Source: Dehalococcoidia bacterium (lineage in GTDB: Bacteria; Chloroflexota; Dehalococcoidia; SZUA-161; SpSt-899). Taken from it: DNA of 22,143 nucleotides. The notes under the pieces were generated by a model. The model saw only the letters and a list, made by a program, of their open reading frames with translations, did not search any database and was not told where the DNA came from. Shown here piece by piece: positions 1 through 7,099 of this stretch. The stretch is taken from positions 1 to 22,143 of the forward strand of contig JALPXQ010000013.1 of assembly GCA_023271515.1 (NCBI GenBank), given 5' to 3'. Made by a program: the position numbers and the translations under genes. Each line of letters begins with the position of its first letter. Position 1 is the first letter of the stretch.

Positions 1-25
1 CACCGGTGGAAGGGGGGAAAAGAAA

Positions 26-586
26 ATGTTGGTCTGTAAGGTATGTGGTAAGAAGTTTAAGAGTAAAGAAGCTCTGGGCGGACACATGTCCGGCGCTCAT
101 CCGCAAAACAATGCCAACAATATGCCCAAGACCAATGCTCCAAAGTCCATCAAGGCGGAAGGAGTGGAGGAGTCGTCGCAAAACTTCGCGGAAGGGGTGG
201 TTGAGGCTGTTTCGGAGGAGCCGTCTCAGCCCGCGGATGAGGGACCTGGCAGAATGGAGAGTATCCGCAAGCTGCGAGAGCAAGGATGCAGTGCTAGACA
301 GATAAAAGAGGATTTTGGTTATGCCCGTTCAACCGTAGACCAAGTATTCGCCGAGTTTATTGAGCCAGAAGCAGAACTGGATCAGGGTAAAGAACAGGAA
401 ACCATGCCGGCGGTCTACAAGAAGGATGATCGCCCGAATCCAGAAGTGCTGCTACGCCGCTACATGGACGGCAGCTACGAGGATGAGCTCGAGCCGAGTT
501 TTATATTCACCAGGGTGTCGTATCTACTGGTCATCCAGAGTGCGTATCCACTAGTTGGATACGAGTGGGTGGCCATGTTCCGCTGA
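26..586 (+). CDS. Single C2H2 zinc-finger protein with a helix-turn-helix-like segment
   Basis: A 186-residue protein with a good ribosome site (GGAAGGGGGG) about 8 bases before ATG. Residues 4-25 form one C2H2 finger, C-x2-C-x12-H-x4-H, containing EALGGHMSGAH. This resembles the QALGGH core of plant EPF-type fingers, which is an observation of pattern and not of descent. Residues 28-70 are a polar linker. Residues about 74-112 (ESIRKLREQGCSARQIKEDF and following) look like a helix-turn-helix. The last 30 residues, after an acidic YEDELE stretch, change character, and the DNA there holds a 7-bp dyad. The original C-terminus may therefore have been replaced or frameshifted. It is likely a small DNA-binding protein of an accessory element. 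The target is unknown and the family was not recognised. It stands next to another helix-turn-helix protein. Confidence 0.7.
   Translation: MLVCKVCGKKFKSKEALGGHMSGAHPQNNANNMPKTNAPKSIKAEGVEESSQNFAEGVVEAVSEEPSQPADEGPGRMESIRKLREQGCSARQIKEDFGYARSTVDQVFAEFIEPEAELDQGKEQETMPAVYKKDDRPNPEVLLRRYMDGSYEDELEPSFIFTRVSYLLVIQSAYPLVGYEWVAMFR
544..562. repeat. 7-bp inverted repeat at the 3' end of the zinc-finger gene
   Basis: GTATCCA, five bases (CTAGT), then TGGATAC. A partial third copy (GTATC) lies about 25 bases upstream. It falls inside the reading frame where the protein loses its expected character, so it could mark an insertion scar. No T-run follows, so it is not a classic terminator. Confidence 0.35.
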
Positions 587-804
587 ACAAAAGACAATAT
601 TGTTACCTCGATAACTCATAGCGAGCGTGTAGAGGTGCTCGCGCTAACCGGGCCCAGGGGCCACGGAGGATGGCTTAACTTGGTCAGAAGGATCGGTCAT
701 AATAGTCGAAAGGTCAGTTAGATAGACGGTCAGATGAGTGGGTTCTCTATTCTCTCCGCTAGCGATGCTGTATTGGAATTTCAATCCGATCCAAATCCTA
801 AGCA

Positions 805-898
805 CTAAATCCGAAATCCTAAACAAATCCCAATGTCCAAAACAGTTTTGAATGTTCCGACTTAGATATTGTTTAGGATTTAGATATTCGGATTTAGG
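805..898. repeat. Palindromic dispersed-repeat element (MITE-like hairpin)
   Basis: The left arm has CTAAATCCG (805-813) directly followed by AAATCCTAAACAA (814-826). The right arm has the exact complement of the second block at 869-881 and of the first at 889-897, separated by a 7-base asymmetric insert. That gives a 13-bp plus a 9-bp stem around a loop of about 42 bases, which contains its own small dyad CAAAACAGTTTTG. The A/T-rich wording, built from variants of GGATTT and AAATCC, resembles intergenic palindromic repeats I recall from several uncultured bacterial genomes. That resemblance is from memory and unchecked. No protein gene lies inside. Confidence 0.65.
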
Positions 899-1003
899 AT
901 TTTGCCCGAAGGGCATATTTTGCTGAAAATTGGGTCTAGTGGTATCTGACCGGTGACCCCCTCCCCCTCCCTGATGGATAATGGGTGAGTGCCTAAGTTT
1001 ATG

Positions 1004-1026
1004 TGACCGACCGAGAAAATGACCGA
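1004..1026 (+). promoter_or_regulatory. Direct repeat TGACCGA x2 overlapping the ribosome site of the next gene
   Basis: TGACCGA occurs at 1004-1010 and 1020-1026, a 16-base period, and a related TGACCG lies at 947. The second copy runs into the GAGG ribosome site. The following protein has a helix-turn-helix, so an autoregulatory operator is possible but unproven. Confidence 0.25.
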
Positions 1027-1034
1027 GGTTAGAG

Positions 1035-1862
1035 ATGAAACAGCTTCCCTTTCAGACCAGGATGGAGGTTCTGGACTTTTATCTTCAAGGTCTCTCCGCT
1101 GACAAGGTATCAGAAAAGACCGGGGTTTCCAAAGGGGCAGTCATATCCATTCTTAAGGAAGCCAGAGAGGGAAAATACCCTGAGCTAGGGCTTAAAGGTA
1201 GGATTGACGACAACATGGCAGTGAGATTAAGAAAGCAGAGCCTGGACCTGACTCAGGCGAGGCTGGGGTTTAGCTTTCTCCAGAGGCTGCTGGCTATGGG
1301 AGTTGAACCGGATGGGCTTGAAGAATGGATTGTATTTTACTCAGAAGTAAGCCCCTACCTTGCCGGAGGATTTCGTCCCGGCAGCTATGGAGCTGCTGAA
1401 GATAAAAAGGAAACCGGCCTGAGCTACACTGATCTGTCGTCTCAAATAAGAGAGCTTGCCGAGGAGCGACAGAGGCTTATCGAGGCCATAGGAGACCTGA
1501 AGGCAAGCGAAAAGAGATGCAATGAGCTCAAGGTCAAGATGGGTGTGATGGTTGGCTTTGTAGGCACCATGCTAACAAGTGCTATGGCTATGGTAACCGG
1601 GCAGCCAATGATGGCACCGGGCAAACCGTCCACTTCTACGTTGCTGTCTATCGCCATCTGGCCGTCCGGCGAGATTAAGCCGGTTCTGACAGCTGACCCA
1701 CCTGGGCAAGTGGGAGTGATTGTCGTTACCTTTGAGGAGTTTGAGCAAACTGCGGTCAAACTCAAGAATGATGTGCAGAGCGGCGAACTCATGCCCAGTG
1801 TGGAGGATGAAATTCCAGGGCTGATATACAAAAATTTGGGTAAAGGTCATCGTGAAAGCTGA
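1035..1862 (+). CDS. Helix-turn-helix / coiled-coil protein of unknown function
   Basis: A 275-residue protein whose start is supported by GAGG about 8 bases upstream. Residues 1-40 hold a helix-turn-helix of the kind seen in resolvase and transposase-like regulators (FYLQGLSADKVSEKTGVSKG). Residues 55-120 are mostly helical. Residues about 135-175 are a heptad-rich, charged coiled coil (IRELAEERQRLIEAIGDLKA). A more hydrophobic stretch follows at about 172-190 (MGVMVGFVGTMLTSAMAMV), which could be a membrane segment or a buried helix, and then a C-terminal domain with beta character. It has no enzyme motif that I recognise. Proteins that join an N-terminal helix-turn-helix to a coiled coil often sit in integrated elements, which fits the repeat-rich flanks. 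The function is not assigned. Confidence 0.65.
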   Translation: MKQLPFQTRMEVLDFYLQGLSADKVSEKTGVSKGAVISILKEAREGKYPELGLKGRIDDNMAVRLRKQSLDLTQARLGFSFLQRLLAMGVEPDGLEEWIVFYSEVSPYLAGGFRPGSYGAAEDKKETGLSYTDLSSQIRELAEERQRLIEAIGDLKASEKRCNELKVKMGVMVGFVGTMLTSAMAMVTGQPMMAPGKPSTSTLLSIAIWPSGEIKPVLTADPPGQVGVIVVTFEEFEQTAVKLKNDVQSGELMPSVEDEIPGLIYKNLGKGHRES

Positions 1863-2155
1863 AGCTACCAGTCTGCCCTCTTGGCTCAGAGGAGCGCTGT
1901 GAATTCCGAATGAAGCTAGAAAATAGCTAACAAAAAGCTAACGGACTGAATCAAACAGGATGTCACCAGATGGTATTTTAGCTTCAAAAACACGGTTTGG
2001 CAGTGGACGCAAAAACACCAATTCGTATCTGAAAGCACCGTTTGGGACACCTGAGGGCAAATTTCGAGAGCGGCACCTTAAACCACTCGGTCACCCCTCC
2101 CATAAAGTTGCATAACCCCGATCTCTAGTTTATACTATAAGCTGTCTCTCGTGCA
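1863..2155. other. Gene-free stretch, possibly remnant DNA
   Basis: No credible gene. A small stem CCTCT/AGAGG (about 1877-1892) lies shortly after the helix-turn-helix gene but lacks a T-run. From about 1956 a short open stretch reads VTRWYFSFKNTVWQWTQKHQ without a start codon and stops within about 35 codons. It may be a gene remnant, but I cannot identify it. The sequence CGGTCACCCCTCCC near 2089 is close to CGGTGACCCCCTCCC near 951. Confidence 0.4.
2108..2136 (+). promoter_or_regulatory. Sigma70-like promoter before the stress-protein remnant
   Basis: TTGCAT, 17 bases, TATACT. The expected transcript start is near 2143, about 13 bases before the first ATG of the remnant. No ribosome site is visible, so either the product is dead or the promoter now drives something else. 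Confidence 0.4.
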
Positions 2156-2331
2156 ATGGGTAACCTTCCTGCAACGGAAGAAACTTTCATTAAGGAGGCG
2201 TGGACCTGATCATTATGAGCACCCACGGGAGATCCGGTGTTTCGCGTTGGTTCGTCGGTAGCGTCGCCGAGCAGGTGGTGCGTCATTGTGTGGCCCCCGT
2301 GTTGGTAGCCTCGCCGTCTGCGTGCCGGTAG
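2156..2331 (+). pseudogene. Universal stress protein (UspA family), C-terminal remnant
   Basis: The frame starting at 2200 reads VDLIIMSTHGRSGVSRWF and continues to VAPVLVA before a TAG stop. This is the C-terminal nucleotide-binding signature of UspA-type proteins (STHGRSG, then GSVAEQVV). Immediately upstream, a different frame starting at ATG 2156 reads MGNLPATEETFIKEA, which fits the helix before that motif if one G was lost near 2199. Intact family members have about 140 residues, and here fewer than 60 can be reconstructed, so the N-terminal half is gone. It is read as a dead fragment. The promoter-like sequence in front may be inherited or acquired. Confidence 0.7.
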
Positions 2332-2555
2332 TTTCCTGCAAGATGTGTGTTGTGGCACCTGGGGGCAAGACAGTTGGCCGGAACTCAGGGAGCTTGCCAC
2401 GAGAGGATGGATACCTGGTTGGTGATCCATCCCGACCTGTCAGCCGTCCATTCCCCGACGCATCATTTCCATCGTTGCCACCGATCCGAGCAAGAAGGGC
2501 CCATTTTTTAATATCGCCGTCTCTAGATCAACGCAATCCAGTGCGTCCTCATGGC
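2332..2555. other. Gene-free stretch between convergent units
   Basis: No supported gene. The clearest structure is an 8-bp stem, GGATGGAT (2405-2412) and ATCCATCC (2425-2432), with a 12-base loop. A short T-run (2505-2510) follows a GGGCCC near 2500, but these do not form a convincing terminator. Confidence 0.4.
2405..2432. repeat. 8-bp perfect inverted repeat between convergent units
   Basis: GGATGGAT, a 12-base loop, ATCCATCC. It lies between the remnant stress gene and the convergent operon end, where a bidirectional transcript-end structure could sit. There is no adjacent U-tract in either direction. Confidence 0.35.
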
Positions 2556-2738
2556 TCAATCGCGGATATCTGGGGGAAGAAGATCCGGGATGGTATCCTT
2601 GATGGGATAGCGCACTGAGCAGTTGGCGCAGTAGAGAGAGCCGCTGATCACCTCCTTATCATCCTCCTCCTCGACAGTGAGTTCGAGAGAGTTCTTGCAC
2701 ATCGGACAGGCTAGTATATCCATAAGTTCCTTTTTCAT
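2556..2738 (-). CDS. UPF0434/Trm112-like small zinc-ribbon protein
   Basis: A 60-residue protein (MKKELMDILACPMCKNSLEL and onward). The start at 2738 is chosen over an upstream in-frame ATG because GGAGGG stands 8 bases before it and because this ATG overlaps the stop of the upstream gene as ATGA, a sign of translational coupling. It has the CPMC knuckle at residues 11-14, a second CANC pair later, and the YPIKDTIPDLLP ending typical of the UPF0434/YcaR group. In Trm112 proteins this fold activates methyltransferases. Bacterial members are poorly characterised, and partners here cannot be named. It is the last gene of the leftward unit and looks intact. Confidence 0.85.
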   Translation of the reverse strand: MKKELMDILACPMCKNSLELTVEEEDDKEVISGSLYCANCSVRYPIKDTIPDLLPPDIRD

Positions 2739-3898
2739 TGTGTCACCCTCCGTATTTCCTTTCTTTTCCTCTGTGAACTCTGTGGCCATAAATCGCCGAC
2801 TGAATTAATGATCTCCACATTAACCGGGCAGATCCCACATCTCTGCTCCCGACAGAAGGTCTGGTAGAGATGGATCAATCCCTGCTGGCGTCGCGCTGAG
2901 TTTACCGTCTCTGGCTTCCCCGCACCCCAGAAAAGCTCGCTCAGGTATCGAGTTATCTGATTTTCCCCCAGTCGAGGATAGGTTCGATACAGCTCCAGGA
3001 TATGCTCCCCGATCTTCGGACGCGAATCGCACTCAGCCAGGGCGAGAGAAAATAGCAAAACCACATTCACTGTGATCTCCCGTGCCCGTCCCGACCCAAT
3101 GAGGTCGGGGATCAGAAAGCCGGACTCAATCGCCGTCGTGCCTCTCCCGGGATTCGCCTCTGCTACAAGATCGGACACCCCCTGGAGCAAGCCTTGGTCC
3201 AGATAGCGGTCGAAGAGGTGTCCCGCTGCCAGGAGTCGCCGCCTGGGAAAGTTCCTGGGATGCATCCGGAAGAAGTGCCAGTCGGTGTAGCTCATGGCGT
3301 TTTCGACATTCAGGGAACGCCACATTTCCTCCAGCTTCGATGGCGCCTCCAAACCCCCAAAGCCGGACTTCTCCTCACATTGTGAAGGCAGCAACCCCGC
3401 CCCACCCAGAAGCAGAGCCTGGAGCACAAGGCTTCTGCCACCGAGTTCCTGTTCCTGAGCGATGCTCTCCAGGACCCGCAGCGGCAGCCGGCGTGCCAGT
3501 TCCTGAAAGGGCTTCTTATTCTTGGTGTATCCCAGAGCTCCCATCACACCCTGGTACAGCACCTCGGCCGGCTCATCGAGAATCAACCCCACCTCAAAGA
3601 AAGCCGATTTCAAATAGAACCGCTCCTCGCCACACCAATCCAGGATTTCGCCCATTCTCCCCTCTCCGTGCTGACTCCCAACGCCTCGGCAGGGGGAAAT
3701 GAGAGTCATGGCGCGGAGGGAAAGCTCATCCATCGAGCCATTGAGGAAGTCGTGCAGGGGTAAGGTGGGAGCCGATTCCCCGTTTTCAAGTTGAGCCGGC
3801 CTTTTCGCATCGTCCCACAACACCACGTGGAGAATCACCCCGTTGAAATGCCGGTCGAGGTGGTGGCCATGTGCCCTCCAGTCGCTCGACTTGTTCAT
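2735..3898 (-). CDS. DUF2851 family protein lacking its N-terminus
   Basis: A 387-residue product that begins MNKSSDWRAHGHHLDRHFNG and continues ILHVVLWDDAKRPAQLENG. In DUF2851 proteins known to me this SSDW...HGHH...NVILHVV block follows about 60 residues that include a conserved TDAGPDF-like stretch and VEIH. Those are absent here: the DNA upstream is the end of the ABC ATPase gene. The ATG overlaps that gene's TGA as ATGA, so translation could be coupled. The C-terminus keeps the family's cysteine cluster (CREQRCGICPV). The biochemical role of the family is not established. The product is either a functional short form, or a deletion removed the 5' end and fused the junction. Confidence 0.7.
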   Translation of the reverse strand: MNKSSDWRAHGHHLDRHFNGVILHVVLWDDAKRPAQLENGESAPTLPLHDFLNGSMDELSLRAMTLISPCRGVGSQHGEGRMGEILDWCGEERFYLKSAFFEVGLILDEPAEVLYQGVMGALGYTKNKKPFQELARRLPLRVLESIAQEQELGGRSLVLQALLLGGAGLLPSQCEEKSGFGGLEAPSKLEEMWRSLNVENAMSYTDWHFFRMHPRNFPRRRLLAAGHLFDRYLDQGLLQGVSDLVAEANPGRGTTAIESGFLIPDLIGSGRAREITVNVVLLFSLALAECDSRPKIGEHILELYRTYPRLGENQITRYLSELFWGAGKPETVNSARRQQGLIHLYQTFCREQRCGICPVNVEIINSVGDLWPQSSQRKRKEIRRVTQ

Positions 3899-4970
3899 GG
3901 CTCCTCCTTCACCACCTGAATGAATATCTCGTTGAGCGACGGTGTGGAAACCTCGAACCGGTCCACGGTGATGTCCCGGGCCAGAAGTTGCGCCAGCACC
4001 TCCTGGGACGAGGTTTTCCCGTCAAGAAAAAGCTCTACGAATTTGCCGTGATTCTTCTCCCCCGTCACACCGGCCAGCCCGTCAAGCGAGCCCTCACATT
4101 CGAGGAAGATAGAGTTGTTTCTGAATCTCGACCTGATCTCAGACAATTCCCCGTAGAGCACTGTCTTGCCCTTATTGATCATCAGGATGCGGTCGCAGAG
4201 CTCCTCCACCTCATTCATCTGATGGGTGCTCAGGATGATCGTTTTCCCGTGTTGGCGAAGCTCCCGGATCAATTCCTTGAGCATCTCCCTGTTGACCGGG
4301 TCGGGCCCCGCAAAGGGCTCGTCCAGGATCACCAGATCGGGGTCGTGGATGATGGTGGTGACGAACTGGATTATCTGTCCCATGCCCCGGCTGAGCTGCT
4401 CTATCTTCTTGTCCTTATGCTGGAACATGCCCACCCGGTGGAGCAGGTTGTCTGTGCCTGACTTCGCCGCGCCGGGAGTGAGGCTCTTGAGTCGAGCCAG
4501 ATACTCCAGCGATTCGGCAACGGTGATCCTGCGGTAAAGTCCCCCTTTCCTCGGGGAGGTAGCCGATCCTGTCCTTGGTGCTCTCCCGAATGGGCGCCGA
4601 GAATTTTCACCCCGCCGGAATCGGGTTTGATGATATCCATGAGCATCCGGATGGTGGTCGTCTTACCGGCGCCGTTGGGCCCCATCATCCCGAATATCTC
4701 GCCGGACTTGACCTCGAAGGAGATGTCGTCGACCACCTCCTTTCCGCCAAATGATTTATGCACCCGGCAGACCTCGACGGTCTTCTCTCCGGGCAGCATC
4801 TTGCTGGGCGATAAACGGGAATCCCATTCCAGCGTGGGGGTGACTTCCTCCGAGGAGCCTGAACTTGACCGCTCGGCCCTGCCTCGTCGCCGGCGCTCAA
4901 GATATGAGCGCAGAGACACGGTCACCCCAATGGCAACAACGGCGATTATTATCGTATCCATATTCACCAT
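3895..4970 (-). pseudogene. ABC transporter ATPase (NatA-like), two frameshifts
   Basis: Joining three frames gives a complete ATPase: Walker A GPNGAGKTT, then a frame change near 4592-4597, then RIGYLPEERG, a second change at a run of five C's (4541-4545), then LSRGMGQ (signature), ILDEPFAGPDP (Walker B), LSTHQ (H-loop) and a C-terminal DUF4162-like domain ending VVKEEP. The first shift is best explained by loss of two bases in GCGC, the second by one extra G. They do not compensate each other. The N-terminus is odd: residues 5-18 (DTIIIAVVAIGVTV) would be a membrane helix followed by an Arg-rich, Ser-rich linker before the ATPase begins near MLPGEKTVEV. The partner permease expected next to NatA-type ATPases is absent. 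This is a pseudogene, or sequence errors. Confidence 0.85.
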
Positions 4971-4996
4971 CCAACTCTGGTGAATGGTTTCAGACG

Positions 4997-6204
4997 TTAC
5001 GAACAGTGGAGATACTCTTCAACCAGTTTCTTGATCTCATCCGCCTTACCGTATAATCTCTCACTCAAGTCCTTATCATCGTAACTTTTAAGCTTTTTGA
5101 CTATCCCATCAATTGCTACCGAGGGGAAAACGCCGTCCCTCTGGTATATTTCACGATCTCCCAAAAGACATTGGGCGAACTCCCACCCCCCATCCATCTC
5201 CAATCCGTGTCGAGCTGCCACGGCCAGCCCTGCCAGCAAGAGATGAATGTCAGCCGAACCATCAGGGCATCGAAACTCGACCGTCTGCCGGCCGGCAGGC
5301 TCCAGGAATGTCCCCCTCTCCTGAGGATTGGTATCCCTTATCATGTCACTCACACCTAACCACCCCAGGGGAACTCTAACTAATACGGACCGGTTTCTGT
5401 CACCCCAATTTATGTTTGTTGGTGCCTCCTGATGCGGAACCAATCTCAGATAGGAAATGGGGACAGTATTACCGAAGGCAGTCAGGGAAGGAGCCATCTT
5501 GAGATACCCCGCAATGGCCCTTCTGGCGATATCGCTTAACCGGCTTCCTTCGATCATCATATTTTCCCCATCCCTAACCAATCTCGTATGGGTGTGAAGT
5601 CCACTGCCTGCATGACCCACCGAAATCTTGGGGGCAAAGCTGATCGTTACCCCATACTTATAGCCGACCATCCTCAACACCCATTTGGCAATAACAATTT
5701 GACCCGCCGCATCTTCTATCGCCACGGGGAGAAACTCAATCTCATCCTGTTCCATTTCATGATCTTCCCCAGGAATAGCCCCTACCTCAGAATGAGCATA
5801 TTTTATCTTTCCTCCCGCCTCAGCAATGGCTTGCATCGCCTCGCACCTTAATACTTCCCACTTGGTATGTCTATCGTTGGAATGGGTGAGAACGGATTCA
5901 CGTAGGCAGTCCTATAGCGAGGGATAAGGTATAAATCGCTTGATGCCGCATCGATATAGGGGAACAGGCTGGAACCATCTACCCTTTCTCCCATCGACAA
6001 TACTCGATCTAATTGAGCCCTACTGATAATGGCAAAATTAAGCGTCTTTAACCTGCCATCTCCTCCTACATGCCGGAAGTTGAGCATCTCGATCTTGTTC
6101 TCCTCGACAAACTTGATGAGGTCTTCTTTCGTGAATTCTTCCTGCGGCTTTCCCAAATACTGAACTATCCTGTTAGGATTCATTGCTATCTCCGCGTCGT
6201 TCAT
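4997..6204 (-). pseudogene. Glutamine synthetase (glnA-like), internal deletion plus frameshift
   Basis: The first 118 codons from ATG 6204 (strong site AAGGAGGGG) encode the GS beta-grasp domain (GDGRLKTLNF, RVDGSS, YRTAYVNPF) and stop at TAA 5848. A second frame resumes at once as EVLRCEAMQAIAEAGGKIKY and runs to 4997 with late GS motifs: HSEVG...HEMEQDEIEF, GSGLHTH, APTNINWGDRNRS and VEFRCPDGSADIHL. Between IPTIDIPSGKY and EVLRCEA about 100 residues are missing, including the segment with the first metal-binding glutamates (the E-x-E of the family's xPExE region). A full enzyme of this type would have about 500 residues. It cannot be an active GS as written. The join lies near 5845-5865. 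Confidence 0.85.
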
Positions 6205-6247
6205 AGCTTATCCCCTCCTTCTAGACTGCTCAGGAAATCGTTCAGCA

Positions 6248-6841
6248 CTAAGGCCATCTATTATATAACACCTCAACGCGGCCGGCATTCAGGTCTATCC
6301 TTAGATATATCCGATTCTCGGCATCTTCAAAGTCGGGTGAGATATAGTAATCGCCCTTCTTGGGGAAGCGGCTCTCGTCTATCTCCAGGACACCTACGTT
6401 GAGATCCACCTCAATTCGAGCAGCTACCCCTTCGGGGATGGTTATCTGGATATTGGCGGCGTTCAGTTCCGGGTCGAGCCGCGTCACCTTAAGATGGCGG
6501 AGATCGAGCGCCGCATCTGCGGCAGCCGAATTAACCTCAAGGATTAGCGGAATACCCTGGGTGAGCTCGACCTTCCACTCGGTCCACCCCGCTCCCACCC
6601 TCCTCCAGGGCGGTCGGCGGTCCCAGGTGCTGTTCAGACGAAGGTTCCCCACCGTATCTTCGCGACGGAAATCCGCCGTCAGGCCATTCCATCGGGAGAG
6701 GGCCTCCACCAGATTCGGGGAGTCTGGTGTGAGGGCAGACAAGCGGATATGTCCAGCCTGGAAAGCCACCTCAACGACGGCCTCACGGAGGTCGCCCCGG
6801 GGCTCTGAATGGGTGATGATGACTTCCTGACAGGGAGGCAT
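6248..6841 (-). CDS. LiaF-like C-terminal (toastrack) domain protein
   Basis: A 197-residue soluble, beta-rich protein with repeated strands such as LREAVVEVAFQAGHIRLSAL, ANIQITIPEGVAARIEVDLN and VGVLEIDESRF. This is the pattern of the toastrack fold at the C-terminus of LiaF-type proteins. No membrane segment is present. The start ATG at 6841 has no ribosome site. It lies in the same frame as, and only three codons after, the TGA that ends the upstream three-helix membrane protein. The two open frames therefore look like one LiaF-like protein, membrane domain plus toastrack, interrupted by TGA. It could be translated by re-initiation, by readthrough or not at all. The neighbours fit an envelope-stress role. 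Confidence 0.7.
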   Translation of the reverse strand: MPPCQEVIITHSEPRGDLREAVVEVAFQAGHIRLSALTPDSPNLVEALSRWNGLTADFRREDTVGNLRLNSTWDRRPPWRRVGAGWTEWKVELTQGIPLILEVNSAAADAALDLRHLKVTRLDPELNAANIQITIPEGVAARIEVDLNVGVLEIDESRFPKKGDYYISPDFEDAENRIYLRIDLNAGRVEVLYNRWP

Positions 6842-6850
6842 CTGATATTG

Positions 6851-7099
6851 TCAGACAGCCACGCCCAAAAAGGCGCCCAGCACCACCACCAGGACCGTTG
6901 ACAGCCAGGGCTTATGACGGCCGACGACGATATTAAGTCCGATGATGATAAGTATCACCGGCCAGAATCGCCACAGCATCGCCCACAGTCCCCATGGGAG
7001 AATGTTAAAGTTCTGTAAAAGGAGAACCACTCCCACGAAAACCAGAATAATGCCCCAGATGGAGATATGATGCTTCCTTGGCGATTTCGTTTCACTCAT
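6851..7099 (-). CDS. DUF5668 (LiaI/LiaF-type) membrane protein
   Basis: An 82-residue product with three hydrophobic helices: about 14-33 (WGIILVFVGVVLLLQNFNIL), 37-58 (LWAMLWRFWPVILIIIGLNI) and 65-82 (WLSTVLVVVLGAFLGVAV). The WPVILIIIGLNIV wording is typical of the DUF5668/LiaI-LiaF membrane domain. The start is well supported by GGAGGAGG just upstream and overlaps the end of the pspC-like gene by 8 bases. It ends at TGA 6851-6853. After CAA TAT CAG the same frame continues as the toastrack protein. In LiaF-like proteins both domains normally belong to one chain, so this may be the N-terminal half of a split gene. Confidence 0.75.
   Translation of the reverse strand: MSETKSPRKHHISIWGIILVFVGVVLLLQNFNILPWGLWAMLWRFWPVILIIIGLNIVVGRHKPWLSTVLVVVLGAFLGVAV

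Larger units (their letters stand above)
587..1034. other. 448-base gene-free stretch with hairpins and a palindromic element
   Basis: No credible gene is seen. Contents are: a stem GCGAGC/GCTCGC at 621-642 with a 10-base loop, possibly the 3' end signal of the zinc-finger transcript but without a T-run; the large palindromic element at 805-898, described separately; and TGACCG repeated at 947, 1004 and 1020 just before the next gene. The leftward open frame at 644-916 is an artefact of the palindromic element. Confidence 0.6.

Noticed and set aside
644..916. Leftward 90-residue open frame
   Set aside because: It lies across the palindromic repeat, and its wording is the translation of the repeat itself, with no ribosome site or domain.
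1956..2057. Short start-less frame reading WYFSFKNTVWQWTQKHQF
   Set aside because: It may be a remnant of a small protein, but there is no start, no ribosome site, about 33 codons and no family that I can name.
951..2102. Direct repeat CGGTGACCCCCTCCC / CGGTCACCCCTCCC as ends of a mobile element around the helix-turn-helix gene
   Set aside because: Imperfect and short, with no integrase, no target duplication and no terminal inverted repeats.
2286..2618. Rightward 110-residue open frame
   Set aside because: It overlaps the UspA remnant in another frame, has no ribosome site and shows no protein-like pattern.
3871..4461. Rightward 196-residue open frame opposite the ABC ATPase
   Set aside because: It is a mirror frame of the real ATPase coding strand, with no ribosome site.
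6785..6853. SECIS element after the LiaF-like TGA
   Set aside because: The only pairing found uses the TGA itself in a 5-bp stem with a 16-base loop and lacks the usual bulged U and GU loop features I would look for.
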